Below are positions 8,479-19,657 of a stretch of 64,000 nucleotides of DNA, piece by piece. Under the pieces are notes generated by a model. The model did not search any database. It had not been told where the DNA came from and saw only the letters and a program-made list of their open reading frames with translations. Numbering within the stretch: the stretch's first letter is position 1; every line of letters begins with the position of its first letter. Source of the DNA: Salvelinus alpinus (Eukaryota; Chordata; Actinopteri; Salmoniformes; Salmonidae); contig NC_092098.1 of assembly GCF_045679555.1 (NCBI RefSeq), positions 19,746,038 to 19,810,037 on the forward strand. Reading direction: 5' to 3'. The translations under genes and the position numbers were made by a program.

Positions 8479-11281
8479 ATGGTTGGATTCAGACCTGCTG
8501 ACGTGCCCCCAACCGCTGCTGTGAAGTTTATCGGTGCTGGAACAGCGGCCTGCATTGCTGACCTATTCACCTTTCCCCTGGACACTGCCAAAGTCCGGCT
8601 ACAGGTAAGCCTATGGATCATGTGTTCTTTGTTGAAATGAACTGGTGGGGTCCTGTATTGTAGCGCCATGAAATGGATCAACCAAGCATTTCCCACCTGG
8701 TTTTGTTCAGCAGATGGGGACCCAGGATGGTTGGAACTGGTCATCGTTTGTCATATGAAATCACATGTGAAAGGGCTCATTTGACTGGTCAAATGTGGTG
8801 AGCTGTCATACTAAAAGGGATACTTGACATTACCTCTGCATCAATATTTTTACTGTCCATGGGTCTAAATTCTGAAACTGGGTTGGTCTACAAGATGACA
8901 CCAAATTTGTCACTGACCCAAAAATGGCCCCTTTCATTTTTGGTTAATTGTATTGACCTTTTTTCTTCTTAACATTAAAACTGACTTGCACCTTCTATTT
9001 CCTTCAATTTTGTCCCTCCCAACTTCCTTCCACAACTAAGCGGCCCAGGAGGTGATGGTAAAGCCCTTGGAATCTGCAGGCCCTGGATGTAGCGTCATGG
9101 ACACTGCCTGGACTCTCCTGCCCAATTCTCCAGTGTCATTCCTATGCTCCCTCCCCAGTGTCTGTTTAGTCTCTCCATGTCCCTTATGTTCCACACAGAT
9201 CCAGGGAGAGGAGAAAGGTGCAGCAGCTAGTCATGGCACAGCAGTGAGGTATCGGGGCGTGTTTGGTACCATCACCACCATGGTGCGTACGGAGGGGGCC
9301 AGGAGCCTCTACAGCGGGCTGGTAGCAGGGCTCCAGAGGCAGATGAGCTTCGCCTCCATCCGTATCGGCCTCTATGACTCTGTCAAGTCATTCTACACCA
9401 AAGGCTCAGACCGTGAGTAGGCTACACATCGCACACTGTGTGAACATTGACCCTTTTCAAGTGATACTCATTCTCTTGAACGTGGAACTCCCACTGTTCT
9501 AACTGCCTTTCTCTCTCCAGATGTAGGGATTGGCAGTCGCCTGCTGGCGGGCTGTACAACTGGAGCCATGGCAGTCGCATTAGCCCAACCCACAGATGTG
9601 GTGAAGGTCCGCTTCCAGGCACAGGCTAGTTCCTCTGGGCCAAACCGACGTTACCATGGTACCATGCAGGCCTACAAGACCATCGCCAAGGAAGAGGGCA
9701 TGCGTGGTCTGTGGAGAGGTGGGTGTTTGCTTGTTCACACGGATCATTGTGCCTTTTGTCCAATGTTTTGGTCAGCAGTATTGCTAACATTTCCATCCCC
9801 ACCTTGCAGGTACTGGCCCAAACATTGCCCGCAATGCTATCGTGAACTGCACTGAGCTGGTTACATATGACCTCATCAAGGACGCGCTTCTTAAAAACAC
9901 ACCCCTGACTGGTGAGCCATTGCCTTGCCACATATTGTGCAAAATGACACATTTAAACTCTCATACTTCTGTCTGGTATTGTGATGCCTCTCCTTAACCC
10001 TTTTCATTCGGCCTGCAGATAACCTCCCCTGCCACTTCACATCTGCATTCGGTGCAGGATTCTGCACCACTGTGATTGCCTCTCCTGTGGATGTGGTGAA
10101 GACGAGATATATGAACTCTGCCCTCGGCCAGTACACCAGCGCCCTCAACTGTGCTCGTGCCATGGTGACCAAGGAGGGACCTCTTGCCTTCTACAAAGGG
10201 TAAGCCATAGGTCTTATGAATAAGTGTTTTAGTTGCCTGGAGTCTCCTGGACTGGGTTGTACCAGATGGATGGTTTTACAAGGCTCATACACCTTATTGA
10301 TCAGTACTTTAAATATAGCTGTTGCTGCTTGCTTTGTTTTATTCAAAGTATTGTCTAACAACCTGGTAATTACACTGAACAAAAATATAAACACATGTTA
10401 AGTGTTGGTTTTATGAGCTGGGGAAAAAATCCCTGAAATATTCCATATGCACAAAAAGCTAATTTCTCTCAAATTGTGCACACATTTGCTGACATCCCTG
10501 TTAGTGAGCATTTCTCCTTTGACAAGATAATCAAGTCAACTTATATTTGTCACATGCACCGAATGCAACAAGTATTACCGTGAAATGCTTGCTTACTTAA
10601 TCCATCCACCTGTGTGGCATATCAAGAAGCTGATTAAACAGCATGATCATTACACAGGTGCACCTTGTGCTGGGGACAATAAAAGGCCACTTTAAAATGT
10701 GCAGTTTGTCACACAATGCCACAGATGTCAAGTTGAGGGAGTGCGCAATTGGCATTCTGACGGAAGGAATATCCACCGAGAGCTGTTGTCAGAGAAGTTT
10801 GTGTAAATTTCTCTGCCATAAGCTGCCTCCTACTTCGCTTTAGAGAATTTGGCATTACGTCCCACCAGCCTCACAATCACAGACGATGTGTAACCATGCC
10901 ATGCCATCTGGCTTCTTCAACTGAGGGAGGGGTGGGGGGGCTCACCAGTGGGTTGACCTATGCCCTCCAAGGGCCACCCATGGCTACATCCCTGCCCGGT
11001 CATGTGAAATCCATAGATTAGGGCCTAATTAATGCATTTTAATTGACCTATTTCCTTATATGAACTGTAAGTCAGTAAAATCCTTAATTGCTGCATGTTG
11101 TGTTTATTTTTGTTCAGTATATTTTCTTTCCCCCGGTTTATTTAAGCGTTTGCCTTGGTCTGAGGTGTCTCAATTTGCTCCCTACAGGTTCATGCCCTCT
11201 TTTCTACGACTGGGCTCGTGGAACGTGGTGATGTTCGTTACATATGAGCAGCTGAAACGTGCCATGATGGCAGCCCGCTAA
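8479..11281 (+). CDS. ucp2: Mitochondrial uncoupling protein 2
   Basis: Coding exons are 8479-8604, 9199-9412, 9521-9718, 9810-9911, 10019-10199 and 11188-11281. All introns are GT-AG and phases are consistent, giving 304 residues. The protein is an inner-mitochondrial-membrane carrier with three repeats, each carrying a PX(D/E)XX(K/R) signature: [21 protein letters not shown] and [11 protein letters not shown]. It starts [17 protein letters not shown] and has the UCP-type [20 protein letters not shown]2 moves C4 metabolites and protons and limits reactive oxygen formation. The C-terminus ends MMAAR, a few residues shorter than human UCP2. Intron 7 carries a Tc1-like relic. Likely translational control comes from the upstream ORF at 7448-7555. 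Ucp1 and ucp3 are the alternatives; the sequence and neighbours favour ucp2. Confidence 0.96.
10373..11121. mobile_element. Tc1-like non-autonomous relic in the last ucp2 intron
   Basis: The left end reads ACTGAACAAAAATATAAAC and the right end is its imperfect inverted complement, ending TTTTTGTTCAGTA near 11120. The interior holds a remnant of a transposase N-terminus (GAATTTGGCA... region near 10846) but no usable frame. A 74-bp LINE tail was inserted within it. The element occupies most of the 10200-11187 intron and leaves the splice sites untouched. Confidence 0.65.
10526..10602 (-). mobile_element. LINE 3'-tail fragment inside the Tc1 relic
   Basis: The segment beginning AAGTCAACTTATATTTGTCA and containing CACATGCACCGAATGCAAC is the 3' tail of a salmonid LINE in minus orientation. 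TAATC occurs on both sides (about 10521-10525 and 10599-10603), a likely target duplication. A related tail occurs at about 19790-19821 beside a CA repeat. Confidence 0.5.
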
Positions 11282-11482
11282 AACTGTGGCACTCCTCTGT
11301 AGACCTGGCTATTGGCTGCAGTGGATGGTGATGGATGATGCGGTGTTGCTCTTATTCCATTTAACTATCTTTTGTGGCCCTTGTCGTTTCCATTTTAAAC
11401 CACTTTTCACTCACCTTTCACTGAAGTGTATTCCTGAGACTGAAGATCTTGTCTATTGTCTTTTTAAGCTCTAACTTTCGAC

Positions 11483-11488
11483 AATAAA
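11483..11488 (+). terminator. ucp2: ucp2 polyadenylation signal
   Basis: AATAAA lies 202 nt after the ucp2 stop codon and is followed by T-rich sequence (GTCTTTTTTAC at about 11511). It is the first canonical signal downstream, giving a short 3' UTR that ends before the dnajb13 relic begins at 11652. Confidence 0.8.
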
Positions 11489-11651
11489 ATGTATACTTAA
11501 TTATGACTTCTGTCTTTTTTACAAATAACTTATTCATAGGAATCATACCTATACCTGCTGGCAAGGAACACAATTCTAAATGTGGGGGTCAAAGGAAGGA
11601 GATTTCCAATCGGGTTTAAAAATCAGGCTTCATATTATGGCTGTTGATTCA

Positions 11652-13048
11652 GAAAGCTAGGGCTTGGTTGATCAGGTGTTTCTTGTCAGTGGCGCGCTTC
11701 AGAGGAAAGTATCAAACTGGATGTCTCCTCTCTGGGAAGGATCCTGGGATACGCATGGCTTCTTTAGACACCACTTTGCTGTATTTTGAGCTGGGTTGGG
11801 TGGGGAAGTGACTGAAAATCTGACGTACCGGGATGTTCCATTTCTCAGAACGGCATGCACTGTCAGCGTTCTTAACCTTTTACTGGCACTTTTTTTTGCT
11901 AATGAGGAATTTTGTGGGAAACCTTACTACCATTAGTGAGGAATGCCTTCAATGTCATAAATCATCTAAGATTTGTTTAACAAATGACTAGCGAACACGG
12001 ATCTCCCCCCCCCCCCCCCCATACAGTAATAGAAAAAGCACTGCACAATGTCATTGATAGGAATGTTGAGTAGCCTGCCATCTAGTGTCTCCGCATCAAC
12101 AGTGAATCCAGTCGAAGCCTGCAGGAGGAGGAATGAACTCTGTGGGTTGAAAGAACTGGATGCAGATTTGATGGCTGAAGTATATGGGAGAAATCCGTTT
12201 TAGTGGAACATGCACTCTGCACTTGCCCTCCTGGGTCAGACTTGTACTGTCTCAACTTCTCCAGAGACATCTGGGCCATATAGACCAGGTCATGGTGTTG
12301 CCTTGCAAACCGGGGATGACTCTTCTGCCGCACAATGGAAAGGCGGATACCTAGTCAACTGAAATGTTTCTTCCGCATTTAACCCAACCCCTCTAATGAA
12401 CATTATCTGCAGGAATACTGTTGGGTGCATGGGGGAAACAGCCAGATCAAAGAAACAGACCCCCCCCCACCCTGAATGACTAGATGTGGCAGGTTTGAGC
12501 CCCTGAGGGAACTGATGTCTGTAAAACACATTGATGAAAAGCACAAGATGTCATTCAAGCACTGAGTGGGTGATGATTCTCTTACCTGATCGGGAATGTT
12601 ATCCTAGCGCCTTCATTCCATCCTGGGTTTTACGGTGATAGTTTTTTATCCTTGATACTGAATATGTGTCCATCTTTGTTCTTGACCTGGTTCAGAGGTG
12701 GCGCAAAATTACACTGAAGTTGATACAGTGTTGCTTGAGTCTAAATATAGATACTGTACTCATGTTTCATGTTCCTCACCATAGGTTGCATGAAGTAAGC
12801 AGTACAGAATTTGAACTGAACAATATATTTTTAACTACTCATTAAGTAGGCCGATAAGATGTCCCTGAATTAACATACCTAACACTCACCAGGCATTGTG
12901 ATCCCATCTTGCCCAACAAGATATTTATATTTTTGGTGCATCCATAGAATAGGTCTTAAGTGAAGGTCCCTTTCAATAAGGGAGTCTTGTTTTTACTCCT
13001 CTTCCTTGCAGGCCTCTAAACCCAATGACCACTTCATTCCCATCTTTC
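11652..13048 (-). pseudogene. dnajb13: Eroded dnajb13 (DnaJ/Hsp40 homolog, subfamily B member 13)
   Basis: Five degraded exon remnants occur in the right order on the minus strand. 13048-12920 reads GFRGLQGRGVK and then, after a frameshift, IERDL and FYGCTKNINI. About 12700-12586 reads KDGHIFSIKDK and, after another shift, NPGWNEGARITFP before a GTAAGA donor. 12336-12256 reads IVRQKSHPRFARQHHDL and then MAQMSLEK. 12118-12043 reads ETLDGRLLNIPINDIV. 11790-11652 reads KYSKVV and then KKHLINQALAF out of frame. These match the C-terminal two thirds of DNAJB13, an axonemal radial-spoke co-chaperone. Frameshifts, stops and a repeat inside one exon show it is dead. It converges on ucp2, as in human. 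The J-domain exons are not found. Confidence 0.82.
12337..12485. repeat. Repeat insertion interrupting a dnajb13 exon
   Basis: This stretch separates the two halves of a dnajb13 exon: the remnant resembling PADIV at about 12486-12520 and IVRQKSHP at 12336. It contains GATACCTAGTCAACTGAAAT and a C-run (about 12460-12468), features of a short salmonid interspersed repeat that I recognise from memory. Exact borders are uncertain. Confidence 0.45.
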
Positions 13049-13054
13049 ATGCAT

Positions 13055-13255
13055 GGCTCCCGAGTGGCACAGTGGTCTAAGGTAGTACAGTCCCTGGTTC
13101 AAATCCAGGCTGGATCGCATTCGGCCGTGATTGGGAGTCCTATGGGGTGACGCAAAATTGGCCCAGCATCAGCCGTGTTTGGCCTGGTTAGGCTGTCATT
13201 GTAAATAAGAGTTTGTTCTTAACTGACTTGCCTAGTTAAATAAAAATATATTAAA
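13055..13255 (+). mobile_element. HpaI-type tRNA-derived SINE
   Basis: It begins GGCTCCCGAGTGGCACAGTG (tRNA-related head, box A region). The box B-like GGTTCAAATCC is at about 13095. It continues GGCCGTGATTGGGAGTCC and ends with TTCTTAACTGACTTGCC and an A/T-rich tail. This is the HpaI SINE family characteristic of salmonids, transcribed by RNA polymerase III and mobilised by partner LINEs. It sits directly upstream of the dnajb13 remnant, so it may mark where the N-terminal exons were lost. Confidence 0.88.
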
Positions 13256-14549
13256 ATTCATGTTGAAGTCTGAAGAGGGAAGCAGAATCAAATCAAAGCG
13301 AGAACAGTCTATGACTAAGGGTGGCTGGAGTCTTTGACAATTTTTAGGGCCTTCCTCTGACACCGCCTGGTATAGAGGTCCTGGATGATAGGAAGCTTGG
13401 CCCCGGTGATGTACTGGGCCATACGCGCTACCCTTTGTAGTGCCTTGCGGTAGGAGGCCGAGCAGTTGCCATACCAGGCAGTGATGCAACCAGTCAGGAT
13501 GCGCTTGATGGTGCAGCTGTAAAACTTTGAGGATCTGAGGACTCATGCCAAATCTTTTCAGTCTCCTGAGGGGGAATAGGTTTTCTCGTGCCCTTTTCAT
13601 GACTGTCTTAGTGTGCTTGGACCATGTTAGTTTGTTGGTGATGTGGACACCAAGGAACTTGAAACTCAACCTGCTCCACCTCAGTACAGCCCCGTCGATG
13701 AGAATAGGGGCATGCTCGATCCTCCTTTTCCTGTAGTCCACAATCATCTCCTTTGTCTTGATCACGATGAGGGAGAGGTTGTTTTCCTGGCACCACACGG
13801 CCAGGTCTCTGACCTCTCTATAGGCTGTCTCGTCGTTGTCGGTGATCAGGCCTACCACTGTTGTGTTATCGGCAAACTTAATGATGGTGTTGGAGTCGTG
13901 GCTGGCCATGCAGTCATGAGTGAACAGGGAGTACAGGAGGGGACTGAGCACGCACCCCTGAAGGGTCCCTGTGTTGAGGATCAGTATGGCGGATGTGTTA
14001 CCTACTCTTACCACCTGAGGGCGGCCCATCCGGAAGTCCAGGATCCAGTTGCAGAGGGAGTGTTTAGTCCCAGGGTCCTTAGCTTAGTGATGAGTTTTGA
14101 GGGTACTATGGTGTTGAACGCTGAGCTGTAGTCAATGAATAGCATTCTCACGCAGGTGAGGTGTTTCTTTTGTCCAGGTGGGAAAGGGCAGTGTGGAGTG
14201 CAATAGAGATTGCATCATCTGTGGATCTATTGGGGCGGTATGCCAATTGGAGTGGGTCCAGGGTTTCTGGGATAATGGTGTTGATGTGAGCCATGACCAG
14301 CCTTTCCAAGCACTTCATGGCTACAGACATGAGTGCTACTGGTCGGTAGTCATTTAGGCAGGTTACCTTAGTGTTCTTGGGCACAGAGACTATGGTGGTC
14401 TGCTTGAAACATGTTGGTATTACAGACTGAGACAGGGAGAGGTTGAAAATGTCAGTGAAGACACTTGGTCAGCGCATGCTCGGAGTGCACATCCTGTTAA
14501 TCCGTCTGGTCCTGCGGCCTTGTTAATGTTGACTACGGAGAGCGTGATC
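13256..14549 (-). mobile_element. CR1/Rex1-like non-LTR retrotransposon fragment
   Basis: The minus strand encodes reverse transcriptase in two frames. The fingers region at about 14384-14148 contains [20 protein letters not shown]. The palm and thumb at 14029-13232 contain [20 protein letters not shown], then [10 protein letters not shown] where FADD is expected, then [10 protein letters not shown]. The frameshift between the two parts and the altered active site show it is inactive. It is 5'-truncated. The family is the same as 3346-4459. Confidence 0.85.
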
Positions 14550-14719
14550 ACAAGAACTTAAAGAGTTACCAATAAATCAAACAAAAAAGAGAATACTGAA
14601 TGTCCTTCTTCCTACCTGCAAATGGGTTGTCACCTCCCATAAACTGCCTGAATATCTTTTCTGGATTTCCATGGTAGTTGTATTCTGATGTTACAAAATA
14701 GATGGCATCATGAGGAAAG
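14550..14719. other. Short unassigned stretch
   Basis: No exon or family signature is recognised between the LINE 5' break and the Tc1 fragment that follows. Confidence 0.3.
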
Positions 14720-15310
14720 AAAATTTGTGGTTATATTGAAGCAACATCAGTCAGGAATTTAAAGCTTGGTCGCAAATGGGTCTTCCAAATGGACAATGAC
14801 CACAAGCATACTTCCAAAGTTGTGGCAAAATGGCTTAAGGACAACAAAGTCAAGGTATTGGAGTGGCCATCACAAAGCCCTGACCTCCATCCTATAGAAC
14901 ATTTGTGGGCAGAACTGAAAAAGTGTGTACAAGGAGGCCTACAAACCTGACTCAGTTACACCAGCTCTGTCAGGAGGAATTGGCCAAAATTCACCCAACT
15001 TATTGTGGGAAGCATGTGGAAGGCTATCCAAAACGTTTGACCCAAGTTAAACACTTTAAAGGCAATGCTACAAAATACTAATTGAGTGTATGTAAACTTC
15101 TGACCCAGTGGGAATGTGATGAAAGAAAAAAGCTGAAAAAAATAATTCTCTCTACTATTATTCTGACATTTCACATTCTTAAAATAAAGTGGTGATCCTA
15201 ACTGACCTAAAACTATGAATTTTTACTAGGATTAAATGTCAGGAATTGTGAAACTGAGTTTAAATGTACAGTATTTGGCTAAGGTGTATGTAAACTTCTG
15301 ACTTCAACTG
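14720..15310 (+). mobile_element. 3' half of a Sleeping-Beauty-lineage Tc1 element
   Basis: The fragment starts within the catalytic region (ATTGAAGCAACATCAGTCAG at about 14737; GTCTTCCAAATGGACAATGA codes for the second Asp motif). It runs through an inner direct repeat near 15090 and ends in ACTTCTGACTTCAACTG at 15310. The 5' half is missing and the frame is broken. No TA follows its right end. Confidence 0.85.
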
Positions 15311-15943
15311 CAGCTGCACATCAAAATCAGGAACGTAAACACCTGCTCCTCTGTGCCCACTCTGGGCCCTTTGATCCATCTCTGATTCCCTATATCACTG
15401 ACTTCTGACCAATCTTTACTTTTCTCTATGACAGTTAGATCAACAACAGGATCTGAGAGTAACCATGGAGGAACATCCCCTATCACCACAGAAAGGCCAA
15501 CCTCCAACTCCCTCAAACCACTCTCATCAGCAAGCTTTCCAACTGTCCAACCAAAACCACTGCCTTGCCTACTAGTATATTCCCAACAGTCATCTAGAAC
15601 AGTAGCAGTGGGATGATCAACCTCACAGCCTTTCAACCTAACTCAATAAGCTAATGACAATTTTTTAATGCCGTACATCTAAAGGCATCTCACATCTCAT
15701 GTTGATTTAAATGCCCCAATACATATCCTTAAAGTTATATACAGGATTCTGTCCAGCTTCTGAAGCCAAGTCTTGCCCGCCGTTTCATAAACTATACACC
15801 CGTAATCAATTGTTGTCAGAGCTCTATAAATATCCATCAATGATTGTCTGTCAGCACCCCATTCATAACCAGAGACCGAGAGCATAAGATTCATCACCTT
15901 CTTACACTTTGTTTCAACATTTACGACATGATCTTCTCATGTA

Positions 15944-17520
15944 CAGTACCAGTCAAAAGTTTGGACACACCTACTCATTCAAGGGGTTTTCTTTATTTTT
16001 ACAATTTTCTACATTGTAGAATAATAGTGAAGCCATCAAAACTATGAGAACTCATATGGAATCCTGTAGTAACCAAAAAAGGTGTTAAACAAATCCAAAT
16101 ATATTTTATAATTCTGATTCTTCAAAGTAACCACCCTTTGCCTTGATGAAAGCTTTGCACACTCTTGGCATTCTCTCAACCAGCTTCACCTGGAATACTT
16201 TTCCAACAGTCTTGAAAGAGTTGCCACATGCTGAGCACTTGTTGGCTGCTTTTCCTTCACTCTGTGGTCCAACTCATCCCAAGCCATCTCAATTGGGTTG
16301 AGGCTGGGTGATTGTGGAGGCCAGGTCATCTGATGCAGCACTCCATCACTCTCCTTCTTGGTCAAATAGCCCTTACACAGCCTGTAGGTGTATTTTGGGT
16401 CATTGTCCTGTTGAAAAACGAATGATTGTCCCACTAAGCACAAACCGGATGGGATGGCGTATCACTGCAGAATGCGGTGGTAGCCATGCTGGTTAAGTGT
16501 GCCTTGAATTTTAAATAAATCAGTGTCACCAGCAAAGCACCCCCACACCATCACACCTCCTCCTCCATGCTTCACGGTGGGAACCACATATGTGGAGATC
16601 ATCCGTTCACCTACTCTGCATCTCACAAAGACACGGCGGTTGGAACCAAAAATCTTAAATTTGTACTCGTCAGACCAAAGGACAGATTTCCACCTGTCGA
16701 ATGTCGATTGCTCATGTTTCTTGGCCCAAGCAAGTCTCTTCTTATTATTAGTGTCCTTTAGTGGTTTCTTTGCAGCAATTTGACCATGAAGGCCCGATTC
16801 ACACAATCTCCTCTGAACAGTTGGTGTTGAGATGTGTCTGTTTCTTGAACTATGTGAAGCATTTATTTGGGCTGCAGTTTGAGGTTGGTAACTCAAATTA
16901 ACTTATCCTCTACAGTAGAGGTAACTCTGGGTCTACATTTCCCGTGGCTGTCCTCATGAGAGCCAGTTTCATCATAGCGCTTGATGGTTTTTGTGAATGC
17001 ACTTGAAGAAACGTTCAAAGTTCTTGACATTTTCTAGATTGACTGACCTTCATGTCTTATAGTAATGATGGACTGTCGTTTCTCTTTGCTTATTTAATCT
17101 GTTCTTGCCTTAATATGGACTTGGTCTTTTACCAAATAGGGCTATATTCTGTATACCACCTCTACCTTGTCACAACACAACTGATTGACTCAAACACATT
17201 AAAAAGGAAAGAAATTCCACAAATTAACTTTTAACAAGCCACACCTGTTAAATGAAATGCATTCCAGGTGACTAGCTCATGAAGCTGGTTGAGAGAATGC
17301 CAAGACTGTACAAAGCTGTCATCAATGCAAAGGGTGGTTACCTTGAAGAATGTAAAATCATTTTGATTTGTTTAACACTTTTTGGTTAATACATGATTCC
17401 AAATGTGTTATTTCATAGTTTTGATGTCTTCGCTATTATTCTACAATGTAGAAAATAGTAAAACAAAATGAAGAAAACCCCTTGAATGAGTAGGTATGTC
17501 CAAACTTTTGACTAGTACTG
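15944..17520 (-). mobile_element. Complete-length Tc1-like transposon (second family)
   Basis: Terminal repeats begin CAGTACCAGTCAAAAGTTTG and end as the inverted complement (CTTTTGACTAGTACTG). TA flanks both sides (15942-15943, 17521-17522). The length is 1577 bp. The family differs from the Sleeping Beauty lineage in termini and transposase. A 3' fragment of the same family lies at 34745-35069. Confidence 0.9.
16186..17030 (-). pseudogene. Transposase of the second Tc1 family, broken
   Basis: The start codon is at about 17030 (MSRTLNVSSSAFTKTIKRYD, helix-turn-helix region). A stop near 16896 interrupts the frame, which then resumes with SVLWSDEYKFKIFG (first catalytic Asp). Another break near 16450 separates FQQDNDPKYT (second Asp) and SPSLNPIEMAWDELD (Glu region). 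At least two disabling changes are present, so the element can only move if transposase is supplied in trans. Confidence 0.85.
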
Positions 17521-18290
17521 TATATCGCTCATTGTACCATAGACCCACATATTTGTACTTATAAAATGTCCCCATAGGCTGTCCATATAGAAACAACTGT
17601 ATATTATCAGCAACTTTCTTCTTCGAGAAGAACATACAACAAGACTTGGCCACTGACAATTTAAAACCCCAGTCAATCGACCATCTTTCAACATCCACTA
17701 TAGCTTGTTGAATAGATTTGATCCCATGAGAGACATTCCTTCCCCTCTTCCAAATAGCTCCACCATCAGCATATAGGGAAGCCCCAATACCCTTACCTAC
17801 ATTCAAAAACACTTTGATAATCATAATGTTGATCAAAATAGGACTGATGGTACTGCCTGAGGAATACCATTGTCAACTCTGTGGGCATCAGATAAAATTG
17901 ATCCTATTTTAACTCGAAAAGACAGATTAAAAGGCCAAAACCCAGTTATAAAATCTCCCACCAATACCAAGTCTTTCCATCTTAATCAGTAGGCCTTCTC
18001 TCCACATAGTGTCATAAGCCTTTTCAATGTTAATGTTCAATGTTAAAAAAAGAAAAAAAGGCCGTTGCCATTACTTCTTTCATGACCAGAGTTTTTTCAG
18101 CTTCATTGACGATCATCTTTTCCATCAGTTTACAGGTCAGTGCTATTGGTCTTATAACTATCAGCACATGAAGGGTCCTTACCAGGCTTTACAAAAAGGT
18201 AATATTACTGCACGTTTCCAACCAGAAGGTATAACCCCCTCACTCCAAATCTTATTAAATAATCCCAGGAAAACTTAACCTGAGCTCAGG

Positions 18291-18975
18291 GTGGGTGAAG
18301 TGGTGCGGATGAAGCCACTACCAGGGGACCGGACGGAAAGTTGAAAGCAGAAAGTTGCACCACACTCCTACTTCGTCGAAATGAATGGATCACTGTACCG
18401 CCATAACAGGGTTGACCTTTGTGTTGCTGAGCCAGCTCCTACTCAGAACCCTGATTGTCATAGGGGTCGCATAACAAAAGGACAGAGCCCCAGCATGGCA
18501 CGTGGAGCCTGAGATACTGGGCGAAGAGCCAGGGGATCACATGGCGGCTGCTCCATCGCCCATCAATACTCACCTCGGACAGTCAGGTGACACGTCTGTG
18601 CGTGATCCCGCAGTCCTCACAGAAAAGCCCCATCTTTTCACGCTGCGGGCGGCTGTCCCAGACAGAGATTTATAAATGGGAAAGTGAAGAGAATCAAAAT
18701 GTGTTGTTTATTTTATACCTGAAAAAAAAAACTAAACGGTTCATGTTGGATATTATTAGTAGGTTTGTTTTGTTAGTGAATTGACAGTTCCTGTCTTGTT
18801 TTATAAAATGGAAGATGTTATGGGCGTAAGATGGCACGTTGATGCCATCTGTTGGTAAATGTTAATTACTGCAATACCAATGTTTTTACCGGTGTGCTTG
18901 ACATACACAGATGCATTGTTTTTACCGGTGTGTTTGATATACCAGGATGCATTGCAATGTGCAAAGACTGGTTAC
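18291..18975. other. Unassigned stretch
   Basis: No repeat family or confident exon was recognised. On the minus strand around 18594-18680 there is WDSRPQREK followed by LFCEDCG and, further on, a GAG-GTGAGT donor. This was considered as a paaf1 WD40 remnant but is too weak to call. The locations 18895-18950 contain two copies of a short TTTTTACCGGTGTG motif. Confidence 0.3.
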
Positions 18976-19353
18976 TCACATCAATGACTCTGTCTCGTCA
19001 TTTATTAACTTCCAAACAACGCTGTTCTCTTCTGGGATCAGGTTATTGATGGAAGCCGTGACTATCGCTATCAGTATAGATATGAATAATGCCCCGAAGC
19101 CTGCTGTCTTTGGTATACGGATGAGTCCCCCTAGGATTGTCACTAGGCCCTTAGTCCAGATTGGTGCGTAGCTGCCTACTTCCAGTTTTTGTTCAGTGTA
19201 CTGCTTGTTCAGATTATCCAGGGCGTTTGGGCTGAAGAATGTCTGGAAAGTATTGTTGCAGGAATTCTGTGTGACTGCTGCTGATGCATCTTTGGGCTTG
19301 TTGCTGAGTTTCCCATTGTTTCTGAGAACAGTTTCTAAGACCTCAAAATTAGG
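18976..19353 (-). CDS. Unrecognised open exon-like frame with a hydrophobic segment
   Basis: On the minus strand an uninterrupted 125-codon frame runs from a possible acceptor (ACAGTAG, ending at 19354) to TGA at 18976-18978. It has no ATG near its start, so it would be an internal or terminal exon or a relic. The middle reads NLNKQYTEQKLEVGSYAPIW. A membrane-like stretch follows (GFGALFISILIAIVTASI), then a short charged tail. Base composition and length look coding. I do not recognise the family, and no neighbouring exons were found. It could be a gene fragment or part of a mobile element. Confidence 0.4.
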   Translation of the reverse strand, partial: PNFEVLETVLRNNGKLSNKPKDASAAVTQNSCNNTFQTFFSPNALDNLNKQYTEQKLEVGSYAPIWTKGLVTILGGLIRIPKTAGFGALFISILIAIVTASINNLIPEENSVVWKLINDETESLM

Positions 19354-19549
19354 CTACTGTCTGCTCTTCTTGATGTTGTTAGAAGATCGTGACCGTGTTG
19401 CTGTCTCTTTATGTTACTTTTATAAATGTAAAAAAAGTTAAATGTGATGTTTGAACAGGGCTGGACTTTTACTGGAAACCCTGTGGGTAAACATGGTGGA
19501 GCCATTGACAATTAAATGCCTGCAAGTATGGCCCCGGTGTGTAAACTCA

Positions 19550-19657
<108 letters not shown>

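Larger units (their letters stand above)
15311..18290 (-). mobile_element. Non-LTR retrotransposon relic interrupted by a Tc1 element
   Basis: Minus-strand reading gives a reverse transcriptase palm at 17836-17441: GIGASLYADGGAIWKRG, then WSIDWGFKLSVAKSCCMFF. Frames resume beyond the Tc1 element at 15897-15311. The YADD box reads YADG, so the catalytic second Asp is lost. The two halves are separated by the Tc1 element at 15944-17520. The upstream border near 18290 is approximate. Confidence 0.75.

Noticed and set aside
18594-18690. Possible paaf1 WD40 remnant (WDSRPQREK, LFCEDCG, followed by a GTGAGT donor) on the minus strand
   Set aside because: Position and strand fit synteny, but similarity is limited to a few residues. 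A tblastn with fish Paaf1 would decide: a hit with several exons in order would support it.
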